A model generated the notes under the pieces. That model worked only from the letters and a program-made list of their open reading frames with translations. It made no database searches and was not told the DNA's origin. Below are positions 51,628 to 60,535 of a DNA stretch of 64,000 bases, piece after piece. Each line of letters starts with the position of its first letter. Positions within the stretch are counted from its first letter, which is position 1. Source of the stretch: Ohtaekwangia sp. (lineage in GTDB: Bacteria; Bacteroidota; Bacteroidia; Cytophagales; Cyclobacteriaceae); NCBI GenBank assembly GCA_021155195.1, contig JAJNPV010000037.1, positions 911,310-975,309 of the forward strand, written 5' to 3'. The translations under genes and the position numbers were made by a program.

Positions 51628-53382
51628 TTAATGTTTAATTTTTACATCAATGCTCAATTCCTTCAATTGCTCCGCTGAGATAGTTGAAGGCGTATCAATC
51701 ATCATATCGCGACCTGAATTATTTTTTGGGAAGGCAATGAAATCTCTGATGGAATCCGAACCTCCAAAGAGTGAACATAAGCGATCGAACCCAAACGCAA
51801 TGCCCCCATGTGGAGGCGCACCAAACTCAAAGGCATCCATCAAAAATCCAAATTGTTTCTTCGCTTCTTCATCACTAAAGCCCAGCTTACTGAACATCAA
51901 CTGTTGTGTAGTCCGATCGTGAATACGAATCGAACCACCACCCACTTCCGTTCCGTTAATCACCATGTCGTATGCATTTGCACGCACTTTACCAGGATCG
52001 CTATCCAACAAATGCATATCATCTGGCTTTGGTGAAGTAAACGGATGGTGCATGGCATGCCATCTGTTTATTTCTTCGTTCCATTCCAACAAAGGAAAAT
52101 CAATTACCCACAGCGCTGAGAATTTATTCTTATCACGAAGGCCTAACACTTCGCCCATCCTTAACCGTAATTCACTCAATCCCTTCTGGGTCTTTTCTTT
52201 TTCTCCAGAGAGCACCAGCATTAAATCACCGGCTTGCGCATTCATTAGTTCGGCCCACTTGGTTAAATCATCAGCCGTATAGAATTTATCAACGGAGGAT
52301 TTAAATGTACCATCCGCTTTACATTGCACGTACACAAGACCTTTTGCACCAATCTGAGGCTTCTTAACAAACTCCGTAAGCTCATCCAATTGCTTACGGG
52401 TATATTCCGCACATCCTTTAGCACAAATGCCTACTACAAGCTCTGCACTATCAAATACCTGAAATCCTTTTCCTTGGGCAACCGAGTTTAGTTCTACGAA
52501 CTTCATGTCGAAGCGTGTATCTGGTTTATCAGAGCCATAAAACTTCATGGCATCATCGTAACTCATGTGCGGTACCGAAGGCATGTCAATTCCTTTCACT
52601 GTTTTGAAAAGATGACGTACCAATCCTTCGAACGTTGATAAAATATCTTCTTGAGTTATGAAAGCCATCTCACAGTCGATCTGTGTAAACTCAGGTTGAC
52701 GATCGGCACGCAAGTCCTCATCGCGAAAACATTTTACAATTTGATAGTAGCGATCGAAGCCCGACACCATCAACAGTTGTTTAAACGTTTGTGGCGATTG
52801 CGGCAAAGCATAAAACTCACCGGGGTTCATGCGCGAAGGCACAACAAAATCACGTGCACCTTCCGGTGTTGATTTAATCAATACAGGTGTTTCTACTTCA
52901 ATAAAATTTAAACTATCTAAATAGATGCGGGTCTGCTGCGCCATTTTATGACGGAGTTGCAAATTTTCACGAACGGTATTTCTACGTAAATCGAGGTAGC
53001 GATATTTCATCCGCAGATCATCGCCACCATCCGTATTATCTTCAATGGTGAAGGGTGGTACTTTGGATGCATTCAGAATTTCAAGGGAAGAAACTTTTAC
53101 TTCCACATCGCCTGTTGGCATTTTGTCGTTTTTCGACAATCGTTCTACCACCAGGCCGTTTACTTTTAGCACATATTCGCGCCCGGTTTCGCGCGCGATT
53201 TTCAACAGGCTCGCGTCTGTCTTTCCTTCTTCCAAAAATAATTGGGTTATTCCATAGCGATCGCGCAAATCAATCCATAGTAAACTGCCTTTATCACGGG
53301 TGCGCTGCACCCAGCCGGTGAGGGTTACTTCCTTGTTTACGTCCGATATCCGAAGCTGGCCGCAGGTATGAGTTCTTAACAT
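51628..53382 (-). CDS. aspS: aspartyl-tRNA synthetase
   Basis: The 584-residue class IIb synthetase charges tRNA(Asp). The N-terminal OB fold ('VTLTGWVQRTRDKGSLLWID') binds the anticodon. Motif 1 is in 'QTRIYLDSLNFIEVETPVLI', the flipping loop and motif 2 are at 'CFRDEDLRADRQPEFTQID', and motif 3 is 'GIAFGFDRLCSLFGG'. The bacterial GAD insertion lies at about residues 290-420. The length matches bacterial AspRS. No indiscriminate-type features were looked for beyond this. Confidence 0.97.
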   Translation of the reverse strand: MLRTHTCGQLRISDVNKEVTLTGWVQRTRDKGSLLWIDLRDRYGITQLFLEEGKTDASLLKIARETGREYVLKVNGLVVERLSKNDKMPTGDVEVKVSSLEILNASKVPPFTIEDNTDGGDDLRMKYRYLDLRRNTVRENLQLRHKMAQQTRIYLDSLNFIEVETPVLIKSTPEGARDFVVPSRMNPGEFYALPQSPQTFKQLLMVSGFDRYYQIVKCFRDEDLRADRQPEFTQIDCEMAFITQEDILSTFEGLVRHLFKTVKGIDMPSVPHMSYDDAMKFYGSDKPDTRFDMKFVELNSVAQGKGFQVFDSAELVVGICAKGCAEYTRKQLDELTEFVKKPQIGAKGLVYVQCKADGTFKSSVDKFYTADDLTKWAELMNAQAGDLMLVLSGEKEKTQKGLSELRLRMGEVLGLRDKNKFSALWVIDFPLLEWNEEINRWHAMHHPFTSPKPDDMHLLDSDPGKVRANAYDMVINGTEVGGGSIRIHDRTTQQLMFSKLGFSDEEAKKQFGFLMDAFEFGAPPHGGIAFGFDRLCSLFGGSDSIRDFIAFPKNNSGRDMMIDTPSTISAEQLKELSIDVKIKH

Positions 53383-53461
53383 AGTAAATGCTTAAATTTG
53401 GCGCAAAATTAATAAACCTGGCACGTTATACAGTACGCCAATCCTTTTCGTTAACCTAACT

Positions 53462-54010
53462 ATGAAGAAAATATTGATATTCCTTTTGCTTTTCAGCCTT
53501 TTGGGGTTTGCCCCCGATAAATTGAAAAAAACAAAAGTGGCCGAAGGAGTCACGATTCTATTGCCCGAAGAACTTTCGCCCATGACCCCCGATGATATTG
53601 TGTTGCGATATCCTTCTGTACGGGCTCCCTTGGCAGCCTTTACCGATTTGAATCGCACGATTGATTTCAGCATAAATATTTCGGCTACCCAATGGCCCGA
53701 TGGTGATTTAATGATGGCTAAGAAATTTTTCAAAGCAGGTTTCACAAGCCTGTTTGATCGGGTAGATATTATCGATGAAGGGATTCATGAAGTGAATAAA
53801 AAGAAACTTATCTACTTTGAGTTTGAATCCCGGGTAAACGGAAATCGCATGACATTAGGAGAGCAACAACCTGTATTTCGATATACCTACATTCAATACC
53901 TGGTTGAGCCAGGACGTACACTGGTATTTTCTTTCAATTGCCCAAAATCTACCAAAGAAGATTGGCAAGCCACTGTTCGTAAAATGATGAAGTCGTTGAA
54001 GATTAAATAA
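53462..54010 (+). CDS. hypothetical exported protein
   Basis: The 182-residue protein has the signal peptide MKKILIFLLLFSLLGFA followed by a mixed alpha/beta domain with 'GVTILLPEELSPMTPDDIVL', 'TIDFSINISATQW', 'YIQYLVEPGRTLVFSFNCPK' and a terminal helix 'WQATVRKMMKSLKIK'. The arrangement is like the PsbP/Mog1 fold of small lipid- or wall-associated proteins, but I cannot assign a family. It is divergent from aspS and one base from the next gene. Confidence 0.75.
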   Translation: MKKILIFLLLFSLLGFAPDKLKKTKVAEGVTILLPEELSPMTPDDIVLRYPSVRAPLAAFTDLNRTIDFSINISATQWPDGDLMMAKKFFKAGFTSLFDRVDIIDEGIHEVNKKKLIYFEFESRVNGNRMTLGEQQPVFRYTYIQYLVEPGRTLVFSFNCPKSTKEDWQATVRKMMKSLKIK

Positions 54011-54011
54011 T

Positions 54012-54575
54012 ATGTATAGATCGGCTTTTTTTCTAAAAGTATTCGTGATCTGGATCTCAGCAATTAGCTGTATTTTGATGTATGAAGGTTGCTGTGGGCG
54101 ACCTGATTTTCCTTATCAGGAAATCACGAATATAGATTTATATCTAACAAAAAATCAACTCCACAATTCGGATTCTTTGAAAATTCAAATAATCCCTACT
54201 CAATTTAAATACCACGCCTTTAAAACTGGCTTAATCTCATCAGCCTTTGCATGGGAGTGCGAATCTGATGGGTACTTAGGGATTAAGGTTAAGTTTACTA
54301 AGATCGAGATAACAAGCAATCAAGATTTCGATGATAAACACAGTGCTGGTGCAGCGTTAAATGATCTGTTTTTTATAAAATCCTCGTACGAAAAGAACGT
54401 TAATCCGCTTAATAACGGTGCTTCTGTAGATTCTTTAGTTAGGTTTTTGGTGAGAGGCGATTTTCTTATTACCGATAAAAAACCTTCCATCAATTTGACT
54501 CATCAATTGACTATCCGCATTCAGAATGAGAATAATACCCATGTTTCTTCCACAGTTAATGTCAGTTGGCAATGA
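54012..54575 (+). CDS. hypothetical exported protein with GCCGR motif
   Basis: The 187-residue protein has an N-terminal hydrophobic segment ('FLKVFVIWISAISCILMYEG') followed by a Cys-rich 'GCCGRPDFPYQEI', which may be a lipobox-like anchor. The rest is a predicted beta-sandwich ('DLYLTKNQ', 'KFTKIEITSNQDFDDKHSAG', 'VRFLVRGDFLITDKKPSINL'). Paralogues with the GCCGR-DFPY pattern occur as orphan secreted proteins in Bacteroidota. Function is unknown. It overlaps tadA by 4 bp. Confidence 0.7.
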   Translation: MYRSAFFLKVFVIWISAISCILMYEGCCGRPDFPYQEITNIDLYLTKNQLHNSDSLKIQIIPTQFKYHAFKTGLISSAFAWECESDGYLGIKVKFTKIEITSNQDFDDKHSAGAALNDLFFIKSSYEKNVNPLNNGASVDSLVRFLVRGDFLITDKKPSINLTHQLTIRIQNENNTHVSSTVNVSWQ

Positions 54576-55024
54576 GTATGGACAGTCTTTATTCAGATGA
54601 GTATTTCATGCGCGAAGCGATGAAAGAAGCCCGCAAGGCTTTTGATTTAGGCGAAGTACCCGTTGGTGCGGTAATGGTTTGTCAGAATAAGATCATTGGT
54701 CGGGCGCATAACCAAACCGAGCAGCTTACCGATTCAACGGCACATGCAGAAATGCTGGCCATTACAGCAGCGTCTCATTTCCTGGGTTCAAAATATTTGA
54801 ATGAATGTACACTGTATGTTACGCTGGAGCCTTGCGTGATGTGTGCAGGAGCTTTGCACTGGGTGCAATTGCAAAAGCTGGTGTTTGGTGCTAAGGATGT
54901 TCAGCGGGGCTATTCACTCATTGAAAAGAACTTACTTCATCCGAAAACAGAAGTATCCAGTGGAGTGGGAGCGGTGGAAAGCAAAGAGTTACTCAATCAG
55001 TTCTTTGCAAAACTCAGAGAGTAA
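54572..55024 (+). CDS. tadA: tRNA-specific adenosine deaminase TadA
   Basis: The 150-residue enzyme deaminates A34 of tRNA(Arg)ACG to inosine. The zinc site is complete: 'STAHAEMLAI' gives the His and catalytic Glu, and 'TLEPCVMCAGALHW' the two Cys. The N-terminal 'YFMREAMKEARKAFDLGEVP' and 'VGAVMVCQNKIIGRAHN' are family segments. ATG 54572 overlaps the upstream stop (ATGA); a Met two codons later is equally possible. A plain cytidine/guanine deaminase is less likely given the C-terminal Phe-containing helix. Confidence 0.95.
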   Translation: MSMDSLYSDEYFMREAMKEARKAFDLGEVPVGAVMVCQNKIIGRAHNQTEQLTDSTAHAEMLAITAASHFLGSKYLNECTLYVTLEPCVMCAGALHWVQLQKLVFGAKDVQRGYSLIEKNLLHPKTEVSSGVGAVESKELLNQFFAKLRE

Positions 55025-55051
55025 CTCTTTTAAATGTATTAGCGGAAGGAA

Positions 55052-55282
55052 TTAAGCCTCTTTAGCAGCTTTTTTTGCCTTTGCTTTATCGTCTACTTTT
55101 TTGCCGTTTTTGTGCTCACCCATCAGGATCACATCTTTGGTCATTTCATATTGCTTGGCTGCCTGCATCATAGCCTGGTAGCTGTCGCGGATCAAAATAG
55201 TGCCTGATTTTGCACCTTTGTTCCGCACTTCAAGCCAAAATCCGTCTTTTTTCTTCTTTGGTAGTACAGGAGGTCTTCCCAT
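55052..55282 (-). CDS. small basic hypothetical protein
   Basis: A 76-residue, strongly basic protein (MGRPPVLPKKKKDGFWLEVR; the end is Lys/Ala-rich, 'KVDDKAKAKKAAKEA'). The middle 'KSGTILIRDSYQAMMQAAKQ' suggests a beta-hairpin then helix. Such small Lys-rich Bacteroidota proteins may bind nucleic acid, but nothing specific is recognised. It is convergent with tadA. Confidence 0.6.
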   Translation of the reverse strand: MGRPPVLPKKKKDGFWLEVRNKGAKSGTILIRDSYQAMMQAAKQYEMTKDVILMGEHKNGKKVDDKAKAKKAAKEA

Positions 55283-55415
55283 GATATTGTGTTTTTAGCG
55301 TTTATTTGGCCTTTTGGCCTATTAATTAAACCCGCGAACCCGTGTTTTGGTTCAGGTGGCGCGAAGATACCAAATTTTGAGGAAATCTCCGTAGCCATGT
55401 TCAAACTGGGCAGGA

Positions 55416-56057
55416 TCAAGCCAGATAGCCTGGAATCTCAATTCCTGCCTTCAAATCAGGATCGGGAATTAGCGCTTTGCGTTCAAGTTTTAAAGGTTGA
55501 ACACCGGCCCAAACGTTTAGATCATAATCTTCTTCATCATCCTTGGGTGCGCCAACCCGCACTTTAGCCGATGCTTCTTCAATTACAAAAGAAAGCACCA
55601 TGGTGGCTTTCCATTCGCCATCATTCGGTTTGCGGATATCGTCCCAGCGGCCGGGGCACATTTTGTTGGTAAACATTTCCAATGCTTTATAGAGTTCGTC
55701 ATTGTCCGTTACAATATTAGGCTCACTAAAAACTGTTACTGATCTGTAATTGACTGAATGATGAAAGGCGGAACGGGCGAGTACCATTCCATCAATAAGC
55801 GTTACGCTAATACACACCGGTAACTTTTTTGTTTGCAGCTCGCGCATATAAAAACTACCCACCGAACCATGTATGTAGATTTTATTTTCAATCCGCACGA
55901 AGCCGGTAGGTATTTGAAAAGGTTGATTGTCATTTGAATAAGCAACAGTGCAGAAGAGTGCTTCATCCAAAATGGAGTAAACGGTTTCTGTATCGTAAAC
56001 ACCACGCTTGGGCAAACGAGTGATTTTTGTTTTGTCGGTAACCGGGAATGAGCTCAT
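55416..56057 (-). CDS. pyridoxamine 5'-phosphate oxidase-family FMN-binding protein
   Basis: The 213-residue protein has the split-barrel FMN-binding fold of the NimA/PNPOx group: 'VYSILDEALFCTVAYSNDNQ', 'PFQIPTGFVRIENKIYIHGS', 'LPVCISVTLIDGMVLARSAF' and 'HHSVNYRSVTVFSE'. Relatives are nitroimidazole reductases or flavin-dependent enzymes of unknown substrate. The 7-bp gap to the upstream MDR dehydrogenase gene and the 17-bp gap from ilvE beyond it suggest one minus-strand operon. Confidence 0.88.
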   Translation of the reverse strand: MSSFPVTDKTKITRLPKRGVYDTETVYSILDEALFCTVAYSNDNQPFQIPTGFVRIENKIYIHGSVGSFYMRELQTKKLPVCISVTLIDGMVLARSAFHHSVNYRSVTVFSEPNIVTDNDELYKALEMFTNKMCPGRWDDIRKPNDGEWKATMVLSFVIEEASAKVRVGAPKDDEEDYDLNVWAGVQPLKLERKALIPDPDLKAGIEIPGYLA

Positions 56058-56064
56058 AGGTTGT

Positions 56065-57057
56065 TTATTTTATTTGCAAGACAATTTTTCCAAACTGATT
56101 GCCTTCCTTCATTCGATTCATGGCTTCGTTGATTTGAACTAATGGATAAATCTTATCGATGACAGGTTTTAGATTTCTGCTTTCCAGGAAATCCAGCATG
56201 GAAAGAAATTCATCGCGCGTACCCATCGTGGTGCCATGAATCGATAATTGTTTCCAATACAACGTGCGTGTTGAGATATCCGGAATGTCACCGGCAGTGC
56301 GTCCAAAAATTGCAATTCGACCACCAGGAACCATAAGGTCTAAAAGTTGTGAAAATTGCGGACCTCCGGCACTGTCAATTACAATATCAAACCCACCTGA
56401 TTCTTTCAACGCTTGTTGTGTCCATTCCGGATCTTTGTAATTAAACCCGTTGATGGCACCCAATGCCTTTGCTTTGTTTATCTTCTCATCAGACCCGGAG
56501 GTTACGTAAACACGCGCCTGATAAGCAACTGCAAATTGTAATGCCCATAAGGCAGCTCCACCCCCAATTCCAGTGATCAATACTTTTTCTTTTCCGCGCA
56601 AGCGGGCTTTTGAAAACAACGCTCTATAGGCTGTTAGTGCCGCAAGCGGAACCGCTGCTGATTCTTGAAAAGAAAGATGTTCTGGTTTTTCGAAAATTTG
56701 TTTTTTGGAAACAACAATATATTCGCTAAACGTTCCGGCATCAGGCCAACCTAAAATTTTAAATGAGTTGCCTTGCACAATTGGATTATCGCCCCAGTTT
56801 AAACTTGGATTGATAATCACTTCCATCCCAATTAATAAGGTATCGGCATCTTCGCCCACATCTTCAACAACCCCGCAACCATCCGACCCCAATGCAATTC
56901 CTTCTGGTGAAGTTTGCTCTTGTTGAATCCAAAGATCGCGGTGGTTAAGTGCAGCAGTGTGCAATCTTATTAGTACCTGATCCTTTATGGGTTTAGGTTT
57001 CTTTAACTCCCTTATTTCAAGTGGCTGACCGGGTTGAGTAAAAATAGCTGACTTCAT
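56065..57057 (-). CDS. zinc-independent MDR-family oxidoreductase
   Basis: The 330-residue medium-chain dehydrogenase has an N-terminal GroES-like domain ('KPIKDQVLIRLHTAALNHRD', 'ALGSDGCGVVEDVGED') and a Rossmann domain with 'VLITGIGGGAALWALQFAVA'. A Cys/His zinc ligand set is not evident ('LNHRDLWIQ' replaces the usual Cys), so it is probably a quinone oxidoreductase-type enzyme. It reduces a double bond or carbonyl with NADPH; the substrate is unknown. Confidence 0.88.
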   Translation of the reverse strand: MKSAIFTQPGQPLEIRELKKPKPIKDQVLIRLHTAALNHRDLWIQQEQTSPEGIALGSDGCGVVEDVGEDADTLLIGMEVIINPSLNWGDNPIVQGNSFKILGWPDAGTFSEYIVVSKKQIFEKPEHLSFQESAAVPLAALTAYRALFSKARLRGKEKVLITGIGGGAALWALQFAVAYQARVYVTSGSDEKINKAKALGAINGFNYKDPEWTQQALKESGGFDIVIDSAGGPQFSQLLDLMVPGGRIAIFGRTAGDIPDISTRTLYWKQLSIHGTTMGTRDEFLSMLDFLESRNLKPVIDKIYPLVQINEAMNRMKEGNQFGKIVLQIK

Positions 57058-57074
57058 GAAAGAATAATTTCTGA

Positions 57075-58148
57075 TTACTTCAACGGGACTTTAAAATTCC
57101 AGTTGTGTGTATCAGCTTCATTACCCATACGGATGTCATGAAGTTTTTTCTTTACACGTTGTTGAAAACTTGAACTACTGTCGGCTGGTAACGAATAATC
57201 TTTGCCAGCAATGTTGATGATGGCAATGGTTGAAACAACCGCAGCGGTTCCTACTCCAAAGGCTTCAGTAAGTGTACCTTTTTCAAATCCTTCTTTCAAT
57301 TCAGCTACACTGATCTTCCTTTCTTCTGTTGGCATACCCATATCTTTTGCCAATGTTAACAACGAATTGCGGGTAACGCCATCTAAAATAGAAGAGGTAA
57401 GTTGTGGAGTAACAAGTTTTCCATCCAACACAAACATCACATTCATCGCACCTGATTCATCAATGTATTTATGATCCCGTGCATCGGTCCATAACACTTG
57501 ATCAAATCCTTGTTCTTTCGCTAACTGTGTAGGGTAAAATGCTCCACCATAGTTTCCTGCACATTTGGCAAACCCGGTGCTTCCTTCTGCTGCACGAACA
57601 TAGGTATCTTCTACTTTAACACGCACAGGCTTAGCAAAGTAAGGGCCTACCGGACTGGTCAAAACAACAAATTTATATTCTTCAGAAATTTTTACTCCAA
57701 GCTTCGACTCGGTTGCAAAAATTACGGGTCTTAAATAAAGTGCTGAACCTTCTGAAGTCGGAACCCAATCAATATCAGTAGCGATCAAAGCACAAAGGCT
57801 TTCAATAAACAATTCTTCACTTATGGCTGGCATACACATGCGCGCCAGTGATTTAAGCAAACGCTGATGATGGCGTTGTGGGCGAAAGATGGAAATCTCC
57901 CCTTTATTATTTTTAAATGCTTTCATGCCTTCAAAAATTGATTGACCATAGTGCAGAGACAGTATGGCGGGAGTCATTAAGATTTCTCCGAAGGGCATAA
58001 TTTGAGGTTGATGCCATTCGCCATTTTTATAATTGGCTATAAGCATGTGATCGGAAATATGATTTCCAAAACCCAGGTTGTTAAAATCAACTTCTTTCAA
58101 TCGCGAGTGTGCCGTACGTTTTACTTCAATGGTTGTGGTAGTCATCAT
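57075..58148 (-). CDS. ilvE: branched-chain amino acid aminotransferase
   Basis: The 357-residue fold type IV PLP enzyme transaminates Leu/Ile/Val with 2-oxoglutarate. 'SLHYGQSIFEGMKAFKNNKG', the catalytic Lys region 'STGFAKCAGNYGGAFYPTQL', 'DARDHKYIDESGAMNVMFVL' and 'EAFGVGTAAVVSTI' fit the long (eukaryote-like, BCAT type II) group. Two adjacent Met codons (58148, 58145) are possible starts. No other ilv genes are in the window. Confidence 0.95.
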   Translation of the reverse strand: MMTTTTIEVKRTAHSRLKEVDFNNLGFGNHISDHMLIANYKNGEWHQPQIMPFGEILMTPAILSLHYGQSIFEGMKAFKNNKGEISIFRPQRHHQRLLKSLARMCMPAISEELFIESLCALIATDIDWVPTSEGSALYLRPVIFATESKLGVKISEEYKFVVLTSPVGPYFAKPVRVKVEDTYVRAAEGSTGFAKCAGNYGGAFYPTQLAKEQGFDQVLWTDARDHKYIDESGAMNVMFVLDGKLVTPQLTSSILDGVTRNSLLTLAKDMGMPTEERKISVAELKEGFEKGTLTEAFGVGTAAVVSTIAIINIAGKDYSLPADSSSSFQQRVKKKLHDIRMGNEADTHNWNFKVPLK

Positions 58149-58211
58149 AAGTTTATTTTTTCCGTCCTAAAGATATTTAATTTAGATGGTAATGATTTTA
58201 AAAAATAGCAG

Positions 58212-59603
58212 TTATTCTATTGCCTCCTTAAATGAATTCACCGAAAGGGTTATATCTGCCTCGGTTGTAACCCAGGAGCAAATACTGATGCGAATTACCT
58301 TTCTGCCAAACCAAACCGATCCACCAGCCCAACACACTCCCTCTTGCTGAATTTTGTTTAGTACGCTTTCAGTTTTCTCATCAGTCTCGCACATTATCAT
58401 AACCTGATTGAATACCACCTCATTTAAAATAACAAAGCCTTTAACTTCACTAATCTCTTGCGCAAACTGAACTGCTCTTTTGTGCATATTTAAAATCATC
58501 TCACCGATTCCGTTTGTGCCAAGGGATTTAATCGTAGCCCAAAGCTCAATGATGCGTGACCTGCGCGACATATCCGGAGTATAGAGCATTCCATCCCGAT
58601 GTTCGCTGAACACGATGTAATCGCCAACCATGTGCAAGGCAGAGGTTATTGCATCTCGATCTTTGCAAAGTACAATACCGCAATCGTAAGGAGTGTTCAA
58701 AGTCTTATGACCATCCACTGCCCACGAATTTGCCAACTCAATTCCTTTGGTAAGATGTTTTAATTCATTTGAAGCATTTGCCCAAAGACCAAACGCACCA
58801 TCAATATGAATCCATGCACCTGAATCTTTTACAGCTTGATTGATTTCTGAAAACTGATCAAAAGAACCACTGTTTACATTCCCGGCTTGCAGAATAAGAA
58901 TTGTATCCTTACCAAGTGTCGGGAGTTTCTCAACTACTAATCTTCCTTGGTCATCAACATCTACCCATTCAATGTCATTCTTTCCGAATCCTAAAAGCAT
59001 CAATGCTTTTATCACGGTGGAGTGGGCATGACGCCCTGTTACGATTCGAACTCGTGGGGCATTCCGTAATCCATTTTGATTCACGTTCCAATTCAATGTA
59101 TTTAGGACTCGAAATCGGGCGGCAGCCAACGCGCAAAAATTTGCTGCCGAACTTCCGGTAACAAAACCAGCAACTGTTTCTTGGGGCAATTCAAAAACTT
59201 CTTTAAGCCATGACTCAACAACAGTTTCGAGAGCAGAGACCAAGGGTGATTGAACATACATAGCTGAACCTTGATCCCAAAATGTTGCAAGGCTTTTGGC
59301 GGCAAGCCCTGCGGGCACAGAACCACCGCTTACAAAGCCAAAATATCGTCCACCCATTTGAGCCACAGTAGCGGGAGCGCCATACTCATTTAGTAAATCA
59401 ATTATCTCAGTTGCTGAAGTTGAGTCTGTTGGTAATGCTTCTTCAAAAATTTTTAGATTTTGAATAGCTCTTTTCGAAGGGAAAACAGTTCTGGTATTTA
59501 ACTTGTTGAGATACTCCCATCCATATTTAACTGCTTTGCCAAATACTGCTGTGTTGTTTAGCTCAGTTGTTAACCGGACTTGTGTTTTAGTATGATTGCT
59601 CAT
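58212..59603 (-). CDS. group II PLP-dependent decarboxylase (aromatic amino acid decarboxylase-like)
   Basis: The 463-residue protein has the group II fold. 'GGRYFGFVSGGSVPAGLAAK' and 'GFVTGSSAANFCALAAARFR' form the PLP phosphate site, 'WIHIDGAFGLWA' carries the pyridine-binding Asp, and 'SWAVDGHKTLNTPYDCGI' has the Schiff-base Lys. The ATG at 59603 is preferred over an in-frame TTG two codons upstream. Substrates may be tyrosine, tryptophan, glutamate-type or others. It is the fourth gene of an operon with a DMT transporter, GNAT and DinB proteins, so the amine product might be exported or acetylated. Confidence 0.88.
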   Translation of the reverse strand: MSNHTKTQVRLTTELNNTAVFGKAVKYGWEYLNKLNTRTVFPSKRAIQNLKIFEEALPTDSTSATEIIDLLNEYGAPATVAQMGGRYFGFVSGGSVPAGLAAKSLATFWDQGSAMYVQSPLVSALETVVESWLKEVFELPQETVAGFVTGSSAANFCALAAARFRVLNTLNWNVNQNGLRNAPRVRIVTGRHAHSTVIKALMLLGFGKNDIEWVDVDDQGRLVVEKLPTLGKDTILILQAGNVNSGSFDQFSEINQAVKDSGAWIHIDGAFGLWANASNELKHLTKGIELANSWAVDGHKTLNTPYDCGIVLCKDRDAITSALHMVGDYIVFSEHRDGMLYTPDMSRRSRIIELWATIKSLGTNGIGEMILNMHKRAVQFAQEISEVKGFVILNEVVFNQVMIMCETDEKTESVLNKIQQEGVCWAGGSVWFGRKVIRISICSWVTTEADITLSVNSFKEAIE

Positions 59604-59615
59604 TGCCAATCTGAT

Positions 59616-60059
59616 TTAATCGATTAGTCTTCTGTGGTAATTCACCTGCCCCAAATGATAACTCAAATGCATTGCTAAGTGGATGAGGAAATATTCAGTA
59701 GTTGTTTTCTCTTTTAAAACCAGCATAGGATATTCGGATGACAACTGATTTTGGGTTAAAGTGGGAAGCACCTCTTTAATCATTTGAATAGTTTGCTCTA
59801 TGCGACTCACCAACTCCAATCTTGGAACATCCTTTAGAGCAAACTCGCTGTCGCGGTCGCGAACAAATCCTGAGTTTCCCAGCGTGGCTCCGATAAATGC
59901 ATTTAGATTACCGACCAAATGCAAGCATAGATTACCTGCTGAATTGGCAATGTACTTTTCGATTTTCCAAATTTGTTTTTCATCGGGATATGATTCTATC
60001 TCCAACTTTAATTTAGCGAGATCCCTACAGATAAGCGTAATAAGATTAGAAGTCTCCAT
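59616..60059 (-). CDS. DinB/DUF1572-family four-helix protein
   Basis: The 147-residue protein has the DinB-type helical bundle with three potential metal-binding histidines in 'NLCLHLVGNL', 'FLIHLAMHLSYHLGQVNYHR'. The family includes nickel/zinc-bound enzymes such as mycothiol- and bacillithiol-dependent transferases. The substrate is unknown. It lies 12 bp before the decarboxylase and 5 bp behind the GNAT gene. Confidence 0.85.
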   Translation of the reverse strand: METSNLITLICRDLAKLKLEIESYPDEKQIWKIEKYIANSAGNLCLHLVGNLNAFIGATLGNSGFVRDRDSEFALKDVPRLELVSRIEQTIQMIKEVLPTLTQNQLSSEYPMLVLKEKTTTEYFLIHLAMHLSYHLGQVNYHRRLID

Positions 60060-60064
60060 ATTTT

Positions 60065-60535
60065 CTATTTAGTCAATATTAATTCCATTTTGATGTCACT
60101 TCTTTTGTAAGGTCCATCTAAAGTTATTTCTGTAAAACCAAGCTTTCGATATAGAGCAATGGCAGAAATCAACTTGGTGTTTGAATAAAGAATAATTTTT
60201 TCAGCCCCTAACTGCTTTGCTTTCTTAATGGCAACCCAGGAGAGCTCTTTCCCAATTTTCATTCCTTGATACTTATCAATAACAGCCATCTTAGTAAATT
60301 CATAAATACCCGGCCTTACAAATTTCAAGGCAACCGTTCCGACTAATTCACTTTCTAATTGAGCCATAAAGATGAATCCACCCTTTGAGATAATATGTTC
60401 TTCCGGATTTTGCAGAACATCATAATCCACAGGCTCCATCCAAAAGAATTTTTCAATCCAATCGCGATTAAACTTTTCGAACCAGGGTTTGTGCTCAGGT
60501 GCGTAATCTATGATTTCGAGAACTGAGCTTTCCAT
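60065..60535 (-). CDS. GNAT-family N-acetyltransferase
   Basis: The 156-residue GNAT has the acetyl-CoA loop 'VIDKYQGMKIGKELSWVAIK' and 'SAIALYRKLGFTEITLDG'. The first 28 bases overlap the end of the upstream transporter gene, so translation is coupled. Co-occurrence with an amine-forming decarboxylase makes an amine acceptor plausible but unproven. Confidence 0.87.
   Translation of the reverse strand: MESSVLEIIDYAPEHKPWFEKFNRDWIEKFFWMEPVDYDVLQNPEEHIISKGGFIFMAQLESELVGTVALKFVRPGIYEFTKMAVIDKYQGMKIGKELSWVAIKKAKQLGAEKIILYSNTKLISAIALYRKLGFTEITLDGPYKRSDIKMELILTK

Noticed and set aside
53392..53745. 117-residue minus-strand frame antisense to the exported protein gene at 53462-54010.
   Set aside because: It overlaps the start of a better gene with signal peptide, and its translation is Arg/Lys-rich without domain character; a shadow.
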